A stretch of DNA of 61,092 bases from Ruficoccus amylovorans (GTDB taxonomy: Bacteria > Verrucomicrobiota > Verrucomicrobiia > Opitutales > Cerasicoccaceae): positions 1-61,092 of the forward strand of contig NZ_JACHVB010000032.1 in the NCBI RefSeq assembly GCF_014230085.1. Reading direction: 5' to 3'. A program made the position numbers and the translations under genes. The notes beneath the pieces are model-generated. The model did not search any database and was not told the origin of the DNA. It saw nothing but the letters and a program-made list of their open reading frames with translations. Below, in pieces: positions 1-8,400 of the stretch (its first letter is position 1; each line of letters opens with the position of its first letter).

Positions 1-153
1 GTCGGGGCCGTCGATGAGGCCAGGGAGGTCCTCAGCCCCTTCCTCGTCGTCTCCGTGGCCATCCTCATCGGATCCATCGGCTACGCCGTGGGGGCCGTCA
101 GGCGCTCCCCCTTCGTCCCCGAGTACCCCGAGCGCGAGCACCCCTACCGCTGA
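1..153 (+). CDS. C-terminal fragment of a small single-pass membrane protein
   Basis: An open frame runs from the first base of the window to a TGA at 151-153, so only the last 50 residues are visible and the start lies outside. The fragment has one hydrophobic helix (roughly residues 13-32, core SPFLVVSVAILIG) followed by a basic and proline-rich tail ending EHPYR. I do not recognise the family. The intrinsic terminator 36 bases downstream shows that the transcript ends here. A short protein with one helix next to a DUF932 gene could belong to a phage- or plasmid-derived segment (a coat-like or holin-like protein is conceivable), but nothing visible proves that. Confidence 0.55.
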   Translation, partial: VGAVDEAREVLSPFLVVSVAILIGSIGYAVGAVRRSPFVPEYPEREHPYR

Positions 154-188
154 GGCGGTCAGGGATACGTGTACCCAAAACCCAATAC

Positions 189-223
189 AGCCCCGTCCCG
201 GTCCCTCCGGGGCGGGGCTTTTT
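189..223 (+). terminator. Intrinsic terminator
   Basis: A 13-bp GC-rich stem (one G-T wobble, loop TCCCT) is followed by five T residues. It closes the transcription unit of the small membrane protein and separates it from the DUF932 gene. Confidence 0.85.
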
Positions 224-300
224 GCTTTCCCGAAACCAACCACACAAAACCCACAACCCGAACCCAACAAATAACCACCAACCGAAAGGAAACCCGACTC

Positions 301-1083
301 ATGATCCATACATTACTGGAACCGCCCGCAGCGGCGGCCACCGTCCATCCCCAACCCCGCTGCAACCTCCTGCTGCACTGCGGCTCCCAGGCCGTCAACC
401 GCAGCCGGATCGCGGAGGTCCCCACGCCGCCGTCCACCCGCACCTGGCAACCCGTTGCCCACCTCACCGTCCTCAACACGGTCGAGCGGGCTCTGCTCGG
501 ACGCGGCCTGGCCATCGTCAACAGCGCCTACGCCCTGGACAAGGAGGCCAACCGCTTCTTCGCCCTGCTGGAGATCCGCACCGCCCGCGACGCCGGGGAC
601 TACAGTTGGATCGTCGGCGTCAGAAACTCCCATGACAAGAGCTTCCCCGCCGGCATCGTCGCCGGGACACAGGTGCTGGTGTGCAGCAATCTGGCCTTCT
701 CGGGCGAGATCAAGCTTGCCCGCAAGCACACCCGCTTCATCCTGCGCGACCTCGACGAGTTGGCCGACAACGCCGTCCAACGCCTCGTCGGGCGCTTCGG
801 CGAACAGGCCCGCCGCATCGAAGCCTACAAGCAGGCCCGCCTCCGCGACACCCGCGCCCACGACCTCATTATCCGGGCCGTCGATGCAGGGGTCTGCTCC
901 AACCAACACATCCCCAAGGTCCTCGACCACTGGAGAAACCCCGAGCACCCCTGCTTCCGCGAGCGCACCCTGTGGTCCCTCCAGAACGCATTCACCGAAG
1001 CCCTCAAGGGAAACCTCAACCTCCTGCCCACCAGAACCGAGAAGCTACACTACCTTCTCGATCATCACGCCGGGATCAACTGA
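301..1083 (+). CDS. DUF932 domain protein (phage/plasmid-like)
   Basis: The 260-residue protein carries a DUF932 signature at about residues 110-145 (VGVRNSHDKSFPAGIVAG, then a conserved CSNLAFSGE stretch). The ATG at 301 was chosen because an AAAGGAAA purine tract lies about 7 bases upstream and a terminator separates it from the previous gene; an upstream in-frame extension to 169 would read through that terminator. DUF932 proteins are typically found on plasmids, prophages and integrative elements; their biochemical role is not established. The rest of the protein is helical and basic (HTRFILRDLDELADNAVQR). The gene stands alone between two terminators, suggesting a remnant or edge of an accessory element that continues to the left of the window. 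Confidence 0.8.
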   Translation: MIHTLLEPPAAAATVHPQPRCNLLLHCGSQAVNRSRIAEVPTPPSTRTWQPVAHLTVLNTVERALLGRGLAIVNSAYALDKEANRFFALLEIRTARDAGDYSWIVGVRNSHDKSFPAGIVAGTQVLVCSNLAFSGEIKLARKHTRFILRDLDELADNAVQRLVGRFGEQARRIEAYKQARLRDTRAHDLIIRAVDAGVCSNQHIPKVLDHWRNPEHPCFRERTLWSLQNAFTEALKGNLNLLPTRTEKLHYLLDHHAGIN

Positions 1084-1151
1084 ACGAGCGAACGGCGGAA
1101 GCAGCCTAAGGGCTGCCTCCGCTGTCCCCGAGCAGGCCGGAGGCGAACAAT

Positions 1152-1183
1152 AAAAGAAGCCGCTTGGGGTGCGGCTTCTTTTT
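1152..1183 (+). terminator. Intrinsic terminator after the DUF932 gene
   Basis: A perfect stem AAGAAGCCGC / GCGGCTTCTT with a TTGGGGT loop is followed by T residues. The A-rich left flank means it could also work in the reverse direction. The 220 bases between it and the PEP-CTERM gene show no gene. Confidence 0.85.
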
Positions 1184-1407
1184 AGCTCGAAGCAAGGTTA
1201 GCTCATTGCGTAAGAAACTGTAGGATAAGTATTACTCCTGAAAATTAAGTTATTTTTGCTATTTATTGTGAGTGATGTAATGGAGGGCAAATTAGGTTTG
1301 ACTGCTGTAAGTAGAGCATGGTGGTTTTAGCCTCAGAGCAGGCATGCTCATGCTTAGACGCGAATTGCTGCCATCGTATGGGAATGATGCAGTGGTAGGC
1401 GCTCAAT

Positions 1408-2156
1408 TCATCCGTTCGCAGCGACAGTTTTACGGCGGTAATGAAGCGTGGTCACGCTGGCGGCAAGTCCGAGCACTCCAAGCGTCAGCACGTAGGTTGA
1501 GGCTTCCGGGATGTTGACGCTATACTCAATCTGTAGTTTCGGCGCCATGCTTCCGTTTTCGGAGGAATAAAACCAGGCCAGTTGGCGGGTGCTCTGGGCT
1601 TCCACTGCGTCTGTAGCCCTCAGCAAAAGCAGCAACGGGGAATCCGAGTCATAGGCGGATGCTGTCAGGGCGGTCAACGCGACGGAACTCCAGAAATATT
1701 CCTGGGCGTCGTTGCCCATAGTGACGTCTTGGGAAGCCAAAATCGTGGGTGTGTAAGAACCTCCTGCTGTATCCCATTCATTTTTAACTCCGTCGATGAC
1801 ACTGGAGCTGTTCCAGGTTGCCGTATCTATGTCGAAGTCCTGGGCGAGCTCAAACAGGTTGATGGTCAGAGGTCCGCCCGAGGCCCTTGCGACGGACGTT
1901 AGGCTGAGTTGAACTGAGGTGATCGTGATATTGCTGGGTAAGAAACCCAAGTCGATGGAAAGAATCGACCGGTACTTGCGGTACTCGTTTAAAGTTCCAA
2001 CTGTCAGCGAGTCGTTTCCATTCAGGGCACGTCGGCGCTTCCGCCGCTGAGCAGTCCGGTGTCTTTTAGGACAGGGATTTCGACCGTAACCGCCCCCAGT
2101 GAGGACAGGAACAAGTATACAATGCCTGTTGTCAAAATTGCTTTGGAAAGTCGCAT
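1408..2156 (-). pseudogene. PEP-CTERM/DNRLRE-type secreted protein, frameshifted
   Basis: The C-terminal part (stop at 1408) has a DNRLRE-like beta-rich domain (SLTVGTLNEYRKYRSILSID, later KLQIEYSVNIPEAS) and ends in a PEP-CTERM-like tail: PEAS, a hydrophobic helix and the basic end HYRRK. Such tails are cut and anchored by an exosortase. The matching N-terminus lies in another frame: an ATG at 2154-2156 opens a signal peptide (MRLSKAILTTGIVYLFLSSL) and a DNRLRE-type start (VPVLKDTG-like) that stops at 2022-2024. One extra C in the CCC run at 2025-2027 (minus strand) would join the frames into one protein of about 249 residues (GSADVP-L-NGNDS). The gene is therefore either a recent pseudogene or carries a sequencing error. 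The longer frame up to 2526 overlaps the sugar transferase and is not real. Confidence 0.75.
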
Positions 2157-2365
2157 AGGTGTTGTAATGAAGAGTGAAGAGAACTAATTCCAACCTCAGG
2201 CTAGGTCCGCGTGTATCCGTGTCAATAACGTGAATTTGCTTTGAGTCTGGCTGACAGGTGGTGGGGCGGAGATGGCATTGGCAAAGCCAGGGCCGGGCGA
2301 TACTTCTGCTTGTTGAGGCGGGGAAATCCTGAAAGAGTCGGGCCTGACCGCGAATTTCCTTTCTC

Positions 2366-2995
2366 ATGGCCAAGCGTATCTTCGACCTCGTAGCCTCCGC
2401 CTGTGCGCTGCTCGTGCTCTGGCCACTGCTGGCGGTGTTGTATCTGGTTTCGTGGCGTATGCTGGGGCGTCCGGTCTTTTTCCGCCAGAGGCGGCCCGGC
2501 CTGCACGGGAAGGTCTTTAACCTCATTAAGCTGCGGACGATGAGCGATGCGCGTGGCCCGGACGGCCAGCTCTTGCCCGATGCGCAGCGGCTGGACAGCT
2601 ATGGGCGATTCCTGCGTTCGACCAGCCTGGACGAGTTGCCGGAGTTAATTAACATCCTGCGCGGCGACATGAGCGTGGTCGGCCCTCGCCCGCTGTTGGT
2701 GCGGTATCTGGAGCGTTACTCGCCCGAGCAGGCGCGGCGGCACGAGGTCCGCCCCGGCCTGACCGGCTGGGCGCAGGTCAAGGGCCGCAACGCGCTCTCC
2801 TGGCCCGAGCGTCTGGCGCTGGATGTGTGGTACGTGGACAACCGCAGCTTCTGGCTCGACCTGAAGATCATCCTGCTGACTGTGCGGGCCGTCCTGCTGC
2901 GGGAGGGGATTTCCGCTCAGGGCGAGGCCACGATGGGCGAGTTCATGGGCGAGCCCGCGACGGGCGAACAGGACCGGGGACAGAAGGGCGAGTAA
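2366..2995 (+). CDS. Undecaprenyl-phosphate sugar phosphotransferase (PglC-like bacterial sugar transferase)
   Basis: This 209-residue protein is the short, PglC-type monotopic phosphoglycosyl transferase of the bacterial sugar transferase family (PF02397). It moves a sugar-1-phosphate from a UDP-sugar to undecaprenyl phosphate at the inner membrane, the first step of surface glycan assembly. Visible are a re-entrant hydrophobic segment (8-30), the basic RPVFFRQRRPG region (35-45), the catalytic Asp-Glu pair in SLDE (D89, E90), GDMSVVGPRP (100-109) and RPGLTGWAQV (129-138). The length fits the catalytic core without the extra N-terminal helices of WcaJ-type enzymes. It fits with the aminotransferase at 5824 and the dehydratase at 8401, as in bacillosamine-type pathways, though here the genes are scattered and not one operon. 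The exact sugar cannot be read from sequence. Confidence 0.93.
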   Translation: MAKRIFDLVASACALLVLWPLLAVLYLVSWRMLGRPVFFRQRRPGLHGKVFNLIKLRTMSDARGPDGQLLPDAQRLDSYGRFLRSTSLDELPELINILRGDMSVVGPRPLLVRYLERYSPEQARRHEVRPGLTGWAQVKGRNALSWPERLALDVWYVDNRSFWLDLKIILLTVRAVLLREGISAQGEATMGEFMGEPATGEQDRGQKGE

Positions 2996-3058
2996 TAATC
3001 CCGCTGATTCGTATCCGGTGGATTGCTTCCGGTGGCGGGGGCGTGCATCTTCGCAGCC

Positions 3059-3628
3059 ATGCCAACACAGATCAGCCGGTGCGGGTGGGCCAACCACAGC
3101 GAACTTGAAATCGCCTACCACGACGAGGAGTGGGGAATACCTGTCCACGACGACCTGTACCTGTTCAAGATGCTGATCCTGGAGGGCAAGCAGGCGGGCT
3201 TGAGCTGGTCCACCATCCTCGCCAAACGCGAGACGATGTGCGCCGCTTTTGATAACTTCGACCCGCACGCGCTCATCCGCTACGACGAGCGCAAGATCGA
3301 GGAGCTGTTGAAAAACGACGGCATCATCAAGAGCCGCCAGAAGATTAACGCCGCCATTCATAATGCGGGCGTTTACTTTGAGATCGTGCGCGAATACGGC
3401 TCGCTGGACGCCTTTCTGTGGCGCTACGTCGATCACCAGCCCATCGTCAACGGCTGGGAGCGGCTGGAGCAGATACCGGCCAGCACGCCACTGTCGGAGC
3501 AGATCAGCCGTGACCTGAAGAAGCTCGGCTTCAAGTACGTGGGGCCGACCATTATGTACGCCTTCATGCAGGCGGTGGGGATGGTCAACGACCACCTGAC
3601 CTCGTGCTTCTGCTACCGGCGTGGCTGA
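3059..3628 (+). CDS. tag: DNA-3-methyladenine glycosylase I
   Basis: The 189-residue protein is a full-length Tag glycosylase, which removes 3-methyladenine from alkylated DNA in the cytoplasm as the first step of base excision repair. The start MPTQISRCGW fits the family. The zinc-snap ligands line up with E. coli Tag: C8, H21, H179 and C183, with the same spacing as Cys4/His17/His175/Cys179. The active-site glutamate E42 lies in LEGKQAGLSW, also as in E. coli. The gene begins 63 bases after the sugar transferase stop on the same strand, so the two could be co-transcribed, but there is no functional link. An upstream in-frame non-ATG start at 3023 is unlikely because the added residues are not family-like. 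Confidence 0.97.
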   Translation: MPTQISRCGWANHSELEIAYHDEEWGIPVHDDLYLFKMLILEGKQAGLSWSTILAKRETMCAAFDNFDPHALIRYDERKIEELLKNDGIIKSRQKINAAIHNAGVYFEIVREYGSLDAFLWRYVDHQPIVNGWERLEQIPASTPLSEQISRDLKKLGFKYVGPTIMYAFMQAVGMVNDHLTSCFCYRRG

Positions 3629-3666
3629 TCGAAGGGTCGACTGGGATGTTTATCTGAACAGGCCGT

Positions 3667-3740
3667 AAATGACCAATGGTTGATTGTTGGATGCTGAACG
3701 TAGTAAACAACAATTAGCCATTTAATCATTTAGCCATTCG
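3667..3740. repeat. Dispersed inverted repeat, TAAATGGCT family, copy 1
   Basis: Two facing arms of about 30 bases, built from loosely repeated heptamers such as AATGGTTG and AGCCATTTAATCATTTAGCC, lie between tag and the channel gene. The same sequence type occurs as a facing pair at 16229-16366. It is AT-rich in an otherwise GC-rich region and has no coding potential. Confidence 0.6.
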
Positions 3741-3778
3741 ATTTTTAGCAGACGGCTACGACTTTATTTAAGAGGGCT

Positions 3779-4867
3779 CTAATTGTAAACGAAGTAGCTG
3801 ACGATCAGCCCGATAAAGTACACGATGGGGAAGAACCAGCGGAACACGTGGTCGAGCTTGTCGGCCAGCGGGCGGTGCCCGTTTTTGCACAGCGAGTACA
3901 GCAGCAGGCTCTCGAAGATGGCCAGGCACATCACGACGAACGAGTACAGCAGGACCGCATCAGTGAAGGTGAAGTAGTCGATCCGCGGCATGGAGCCGTC
4001 GATCAGGAACTGGTAGGCCACGATGGTGAGGATGCCGATGAAGGCGACATTGAGCCGGTCGGAGAGGTTGTCGGCCTCCAGCCAGAAGACCGCCCACATC
4101 AGCAGCACGAGGATGATGAGCGGGAGAATCACCTTCCAGATCATGTTGGCGGACTTGCGCTCCATTGTGATTACCAGCGTCAGCTCGGAGAAGGCCTTCT
4201 TGCTCCCGTAGTAGCTGAAGTCGGCTTCGCCCGCCTTGAGGTCGAGGTGGCGCAGCTTCCACTGGGCGATGTTGACCTTTTGCTGGACCTCGGCGTACTC
4301 CTCGCTGGCTCCGAGTACCCGCTCGTCCACCACGAGCTTGACCTCGTCGCTGTAGTCGCCGAACGACACGATACTGGCTTCCAGCTTCTGCACATCGAAG
4401 GGAAAGGCTTGCAGGTCCATCGGCGTTTCCAGCAAGACGCTGCGCTGGTCCAGGTAGCGCACCCGCCCGTCGGGGTAAATGCTGATCTTGATGGCGTTGT
4501 ACTCGCCGCTGCCGATCTGGTTGACGAAGAGCAGTTGCGGCCACCAGGCCGAGTAGATTTCGTTAAACTGGAACGTGCCCTGGAAAAGTTTCACCGGGAC
4601 GCCTGCCTCTGCCGGGTCGAAGGCGAGGCGGGGGTCGTTCCACTCGGCGGTGAGGATCAGCTCGGCCTCGAAGGTCTCGTTCAACTCGTCCAGATTGATG
4701 ATGTCGGCCAAAAAGATGCCTACCTTCACCTCTGTGGGGCTGTTGGGCGGGTTGGGCATACCGGGTTCCACCTCACGTTGGGCTTGCGCGCTTGAGAGCC
4801 CGACCAGGGTGAATACCGCGCACGCGAGACAGGCCAGCTTGAGACGTGTCCGGATAGTCCTCATCAT
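3779..4867 (-). CDS. Pentameric ligand-gated ion channel (Cys-loop receptor family, prokaryotic type)
   Basis: The 362-residue protein has a signal peptide (1-30, ending SSAQAQ), an extracellular beta-rich ligand-binding domain (about 45-240) and four membrane helices: M1 243-264, M2 about 270-290, M3 302-325 and M4 343-361. The loop motif FPFDVQ (155-160) corresponds to the FPFD core of the Cys-loop; as in other bacterial members the flanking cysteines are absent. The pore helix begins RLNVAFIGILTIVAYQF, close in pattern to GLIC/ELIC M2. The M3-M4 loop is short, as in bacterial channels. Known homologues are proton- or amine-gated cation channels; the ligand here is unknown. The gene is read from the minus strand, followed upstream by epsI with a 72-base gap, so the two may share a transcript. 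Confidence 0.92.
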   Translation of the reverse strand: MMRTIRTRLKLACLACAVFTLVGLSSAQAQREVEPGMPNPPNSPTEVKVGIFLADIINLDELNETFEAELILTAEWNDPRLAFDPAEAGVPVKLFQGTFQFNEIYSAWWPQLLFVNQIGSGEYNAIKISIYPDGRVRYLDQRSVLLETPMDLQAFPFDVQKLEASIVSFGDYSDEVKLVVDERVLGASEEYAEVQQKVNIAQWKLRHLDLKAGEADFSYYGSKKAFSELTLVITMERKSANMIWKVILPLIILVLLMWAVFWLEADNLSDRLNVAFIGILTIVAYQFLIDGSMPRIDYFTFTDAVLLYSFVVMCLAIFESLLLYSLCKNGHRPLADKLDHVFRWFFPIVYFIGLIVSYFVYN

Positions 4868-4939
4868 AGGAGAGGACGGTAGGTTCAGGGCCGTCGCTGT
4901 CCAGCGATTTCCCGCAAAATCGGCGGAATCTTTACCTGC

Positions 4940-5671
4940 TCAGGATGCGCCCACTGGGGCGGCCTGGTCGCTGGGAGGAGGCGGGGGCGCGGCCAGAGTG
5001 ATGTCGGCCAGTTCCTTCATCAACTCGCGCATGCCGGGGTCGGTCTGGAAGATTTCACCGAAGGGCTTGTTACTGGAGATGCGGACGAAATACTGCTCCT
5101 GCATCTGGTCCAGTCCATACCTGAAGACGGTCTTGATCGGGTCGAGCCGGTCCCATTCGCCGACGGTGCGGTTGACGTAAATGGTGTCGCCCACCGTGTG
5201 CCAGTAGTAAACGTAGGTCAGGTTGCCGCCCTCCTGGCGGTTGTAGGCGCGGTACTCGGCGGGGTGCAGGGGGGTGCCGTCGGCGCTGAGGGAGACGCCT
5301 TCCTCGGCCTCGCGCTGGTGCCAGCCGTTGCGGACCCAGCAGATGTCGGGGGTGTGGGCCTCCACCTGCCGCACGGGCATTTGTTTGGGCTTCCAGTAGG
5401 CGACATAGACGCCTATTTCACGGTCGCCCTGTTTGTAAACGCGGTACACGGCCTGCTCGAAGTTGAGGATCTGTTCGGTGCGCTCCTGCATCTCGGGCGA
5501 ATCGGCCAGCGGGAGGTCTTCGCTGGTCCAGCCGGGCAGGTCGGGCGAGATGATTTCGGCCAGTTCCCCCTGGAGCGTGCTTACCGGATGATAGAAGTAC
5601 TCCTGGCGGATGATGACGCCAATCAGGGCTACGGCGATGACGGCTCCAAGGCCGAGCAGGATCTTTTTCAT
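4940..5671 (-). CDS. EpsI-type exosortase-associated protein (DUF3485)
   Basis: The ATG at 5669-5671 gives a 243-residue protein with an N-terminal membrane anchor (MKKILLGLGAVIAVALIGV) and a periplasmic domain. The hallmark is HTPDICWVRNGW (residues 106-117) after a YWKPKQ strand, matching the H-x-P-x-x-C-x-x-x-x-GW pattern of EpsI domains, which are found fused to or beside exosortases and polysaccharide genes. The C-terminus is a proline/alanine-rich tail. The role is probably in processing or export of PEP-CTERM proteins or exopolysaccharide; no exosortase gene is in the window. The longer frame to 5731 would add a non-signal-like leader and was rejected. The two PEP-CTERM genes (1408 and 39268) are likely clients of this system. 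Confidence 0.8.
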   Translation of the reverse strand: MKKILLGLGAVIAVALIGVIIRQEYFYHPVSTLQGELAEIISPDLPGWTSEDLPLADSPEMQERTEQILNFEQAVYRVYKQGDREIGVYVAYWKPKQMPVRQVEAHTPDICWVRNGWHQREAEEGVSLSADGTPLHPAEYRAYNRQEGGNLTYVYYWHTVGDTIYVNRTVGEWDRLDPIKTVFRYGLDQMQEQYFVRISSNKPFGEIFQTDPGMRELMKELADITLAAPPPPPSDQAAPVGAS

Positions 5672-5823
5672 GCGGAGACAGAAAGGGTTTGTGTTGGGGG
5701 ACCGGTAAAATACGGTAAAGTTCATCGTCAATTTTGCAAGCGTAACCCCCTTTCCGTCCCCGGCTGGCCTATGCGGATCAAAAACTCCCTGAGGGACGGC
5801 TGAGCGGGAGACTTTTCAGCCCT

Positions 5824-6957
5824 ATGAGCGCCGAGCGTATCTATCTTTCTCCGCCGGATATGTCCGAGGCCGATCTTGCGGCCCTGACCGATGCCTTTCG
5901 CAGCAACTGGATCGCCCCGGTGGGGCCGGCGCTGGCGGCGTTCGAGGCGGAGATGTGCCGCCAACTGGGGGTGGCCCACGCGGTGGCGCTGGCTTCCGGC
6001 ACCGCCGCCCTCCACCTCGCCCTCAAAGAAACCGGAGTCAAGCCCGGCGACCGGGTTTTCTGCTCGACCATGAGCTTCGCCGCCTCGGCCAATGCCGTGG
6101 TTTACTGCGGGGCTGAGCCGGTTTTTATCGACTCGGAGCGGGCGGGCTGGAACATGGACCCGGCTTTGCTGGAAAAAGCCCTGCGCGAAGCCGCCGCGTC
6201 CGGGCAGCTACCCGCCGCCGTCGAGGTGGTACAAGCCTACGGGCAATGCGCGGACATGGATGCCATCTGCGCCCTGTGCGACCGCTACGAAGTCCCGCTG
6301 ATCGAGGATGCCGCCGAGGCCCTCGGCGCGAGTTACCGGGGACGCGCCGCCGGGAGTTTTGGACGGGCGGGTGTTTTGTCTTTTAACGGGAACAAGATCA
6401 TCACCTGCTCGGGCGGGGGGATGCTGGTCACGGACGACGCCGCGCTGGCCGCGCGCGTGCGCTACCTTTCGACGCAGGCACGGGAGCCGGGGCGGGAGTA
6501 TATCCACCGCGAGGTCGGCTACAACTACCGGCTCAGCAACCTGCTGGCCGCGTTGGGCTTGTCGCAGCTCAACGGTCTGCCGCAGCGGGTGGCCCGGCGG
6601 CGGGAGGTTTTTAACCACTATGTGAAGCGCCTGGGCGCACTGCCGGGGGTGACATTTATGCCGGAGGCCGAGGGGGGCACCTGCACGCGCTGGCTCAGCT
6701 CCCTGCTGATCGACCCGCAGGAGGCCGGGTTGACGAGTCACGAACTGATGGACGCTCTGGAGGCTGAAAATATCGAGGCCCGTCCGCTCTGGCGTCCGCT
6801 GCACACGCAGCCGTGTTTCGCCCATTGCCGTAGCTATGGTGGCGAAGTGGCCGAGGAATTGGCCTCACGCGGTCTCAGCCTGCCCAGCCAGTTGACCGAT
6901 GAGCAGCAGGAGCGGGTTTGTCGCTGCGTGGAGCGGGCCTTCGCTCAGAAACGGTAG
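5824..6957 (+). CDS. DegT/DnrJ/EryC1/StrS-family PLP aminotransferase (PglE-like)
   Basis: The 377-residue protein is a sugar aminotransferase that uses pyridoxal phosphate to convert a 4-keto-hexose nucleotide into the 4-amino sugar. Motifs visible are RIYLSPPDMSEADLAALTDA (5-24), the cofactor region ASGTAALHLAL (57-67), the Asp of EDAAEALG (D162) and the Schiff-base lysine K191 in SFNGNKIITCSGGG. The start matches family members closely. The dehydratase gene at 8401 would supply its 4-keto substrate and the PglC-like transferase at 2366 would use a derivative of its product, so the three genes fit a bacillosamine-like pathway; the acetyltransferase step is not in the window. It is convergent with the next gene and overlaps its 3' end by 13 bases. 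Confidence 0.93.
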   Translation: MSAERIYLSPPDMSEADLAALTDAFRSNWIAPVGPALAAFEAEMCRQLGVAHAVALASGTAALHLALKETGVKPGDRVFCSTMSFAASANAVVYCGAEPVFIDSERAGWNMDPALLEKALREAAASGQLPAAVEVVQAYGQCADMDAICALCDRYEVPLIEDAAEALGASYRGRAAGSFGRAGVLSFNGNKIITCSGGGMLVTDDAALAARVRYLSTQAREPGREYIHREVGYNYRLSNLLAALGLSQLNGLPQRVARRREVFNHYVKRLGALPGVTFMPEAEGGTCTRWLSSLLIDPQEAGLTSHELMDALEAENIEARPLWRPLHTQPCFAHCRSYGGEVAEELASRGLSLPSQLTDEQQERVCRCVERAFAQKR

Positions 6958-8081
6958 GGGAAGGCTCCGCCGGTCGAGAGCAGGCCGCGATGCTTGGGCT
7001 TGCGGCGCTTTTTGAGCATCTCGCGAATGTTTAGATACCCCAGTCGCCAGACGACCGCGACGATGTAGAGGGCCGCCAGGAAGAGGATCAGCAGGGCCAT
7101 CCAGTCGTTGGCCAGGCACAGCAGGATCGCCAAGGCGCCCAGTACGAGATTGATGTAGTACAGGCGGGCGACGGCAATGCGTTGCGTGCCGCCGAAGACC
7201 TTGCGCACGCGGTGGTGGATATGGTCCTTGTCCGGGTAGAAGACCGGACGGCCCCTCAGGGCGCGGCGGCTCATCGACAGCAGGGTGTCGAAGACGGGCA
7301 GGCCCACGGCCAGGATCGGCACCATGAACATGAAGTAATTGTCCCCGAGCGTGCTGGTCTTGAGCGAGTAGCAGGCGATCACGTAGCCCAGGAACAGACT
7401 TCCGGTGTCGCCCATGAAGACCTTGGCCGGGTGGGTGTTTAGGGTGAGGAAGCCCAGGACGGCTCCGCTCACGGCAAAGATGAAAACCAGGTCCAGTGTG
7501 CTGCCCATCAGCCAGTAACAGATGGTGAGCGTGAGCAGTGAAATCATGAACGTCCCCCCGGCCAAACCGTCCATCCCGTCGATGAGGTTAACGGCGTTGA
7601 TGACTCCGATGATCCACAGGAATGTCACCGGAATCGAGACCATGTGCGCATAGCCGGGGAAAATGCCGAAATCCAGCTCCAGCCGGTAACCGGCCAGGAT
7701 GATGTAAACCGCGATCAGGCACTGGGCGACGAGCTTTTGCCGGAAAGTGATGCCCTTGAAGTCGTCCACCAGGCCGGTGACGGCAATGACGATGCCCCCC
7801 GTCATGAAGTAAATATTGGGCATGGCCAGCGCTCCGACCTCCAACGGCCAGGCTTGGCGGATAAACGAGAAATACAGCAGGCTGACCATCAACCCGGCAA
7901 AAATGCCCAATCCGCCGATTCGCGGGATGGGCGTGCTGTGAATTTTCCGGTGGTCGGGTTTGTCGATCAGCCCGAGCCGCTCGGCGTACTTGCTGAGGAC
8001 GAGTGTGGTGGCGATGGTTACGACAAAGGCCGTGGCCAAGCCACCCAGAAGCAGCAGTATTCCGAATTGTTCGCTGAACAT
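6945..8081 (-). CDS. Undecaprenyl-phosphate GlcNAc-1-phosphate transferase (WecA/TagO/MraY family)
   Basis: The 378-residue polytopic membrane protein belongs to glycosyltransferase family 4 of the MraY/WecA type, which loads GlcNAc-1-phosphate (or a related sugar) onto undecaprenyl phosphate. Conserved cytoplasmic loops are seen in order: DKPDHRKIHSTPIPRIGG (about 40-57), the DD-containing GLVDDFKG (about 104), NLIDGMDGLAGG (about 162), the FMGDTGSLFLG nucleophile-region motif and the basic HIHHRV loop near residue 290. The number of hydrophobic segments fits the usual ten to eleven helices. The gene overlaps the aminotransferase tail by 13 bases in convergent orientation. It provides a second lipid-linked glycan priming enzyme beside the PglC-like protein at 2366. 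Confidence 0.92.
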   Translation of the reverse strand: MFSEQFGILLLLGGLATAFVVTIATTLVLSKYAERLGLIDKPDHRKIHSTPIPRIGGLGIFAGLMVSLLYFSFIRQAWPLEVGALAMPNIYFMTGGIVIAVTGLVDDFKGITFRQKLVAQCLIAVYIILAGYRLELDFGIFPGYAHMVSIPVTFLWIIGVINAVNLIDGMDGLAGGTFMISLLTLTICYWLMGSTLDLVFIFAVSGAVLGFLTLNTHPAKVFMGDTGSLFLGYVIACYSLKTSTLGDNYFMFMVPILAVGLPVFDTLLSMSRRALRGRPVFYPDKDHIHHRVRKVFGGTQRIAVARLYYINLVLGALAILLCLANDWMALLILFLAALYIVAVVWRLGYLNIREMLKKRRKPKHRGLLSTGGAFPYRF

Positions 8082-8400
8082 GGTGAGTAGAAAGAGAGGG
8101 AGCAGACACTACCGGGCCTGTCCGAACCGGTCAAGCTGGATGCGCGAGAACGGATAGATGCCTTTGGGCTTGTTTCGGCGGGGTAGATAAACTAGATATC
8201 CCGCCCTTTGAGGCATGTCTTCAAATCATGAAACCAGCCAGTAAAAGCTGATTTTGAGAACGTTTTCCGTTTTTCAAGGCGAGCAGTGCCTCGGCCGGCG
8301 AAATCAAAAACGACCCCAAACCCAGCCCCGCGAGAGAATCTGGAATGATTTTTGGACATGGCCAACGCCTGTAACTCTCGACTAAAGCGCTCTCACTCTC
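8082..8400. other. Divergent intergenic region, no gene seen
   Basis: This gap of 319 bases separates two divergently read polysaccharide genes and must hold both promoters. I see a short palindrome-like AACTAGATAT near 8189 but no convincing promoter boxes, RNA fold or repeat, and no reading frame with family resemblance. Confidence 0.5.
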
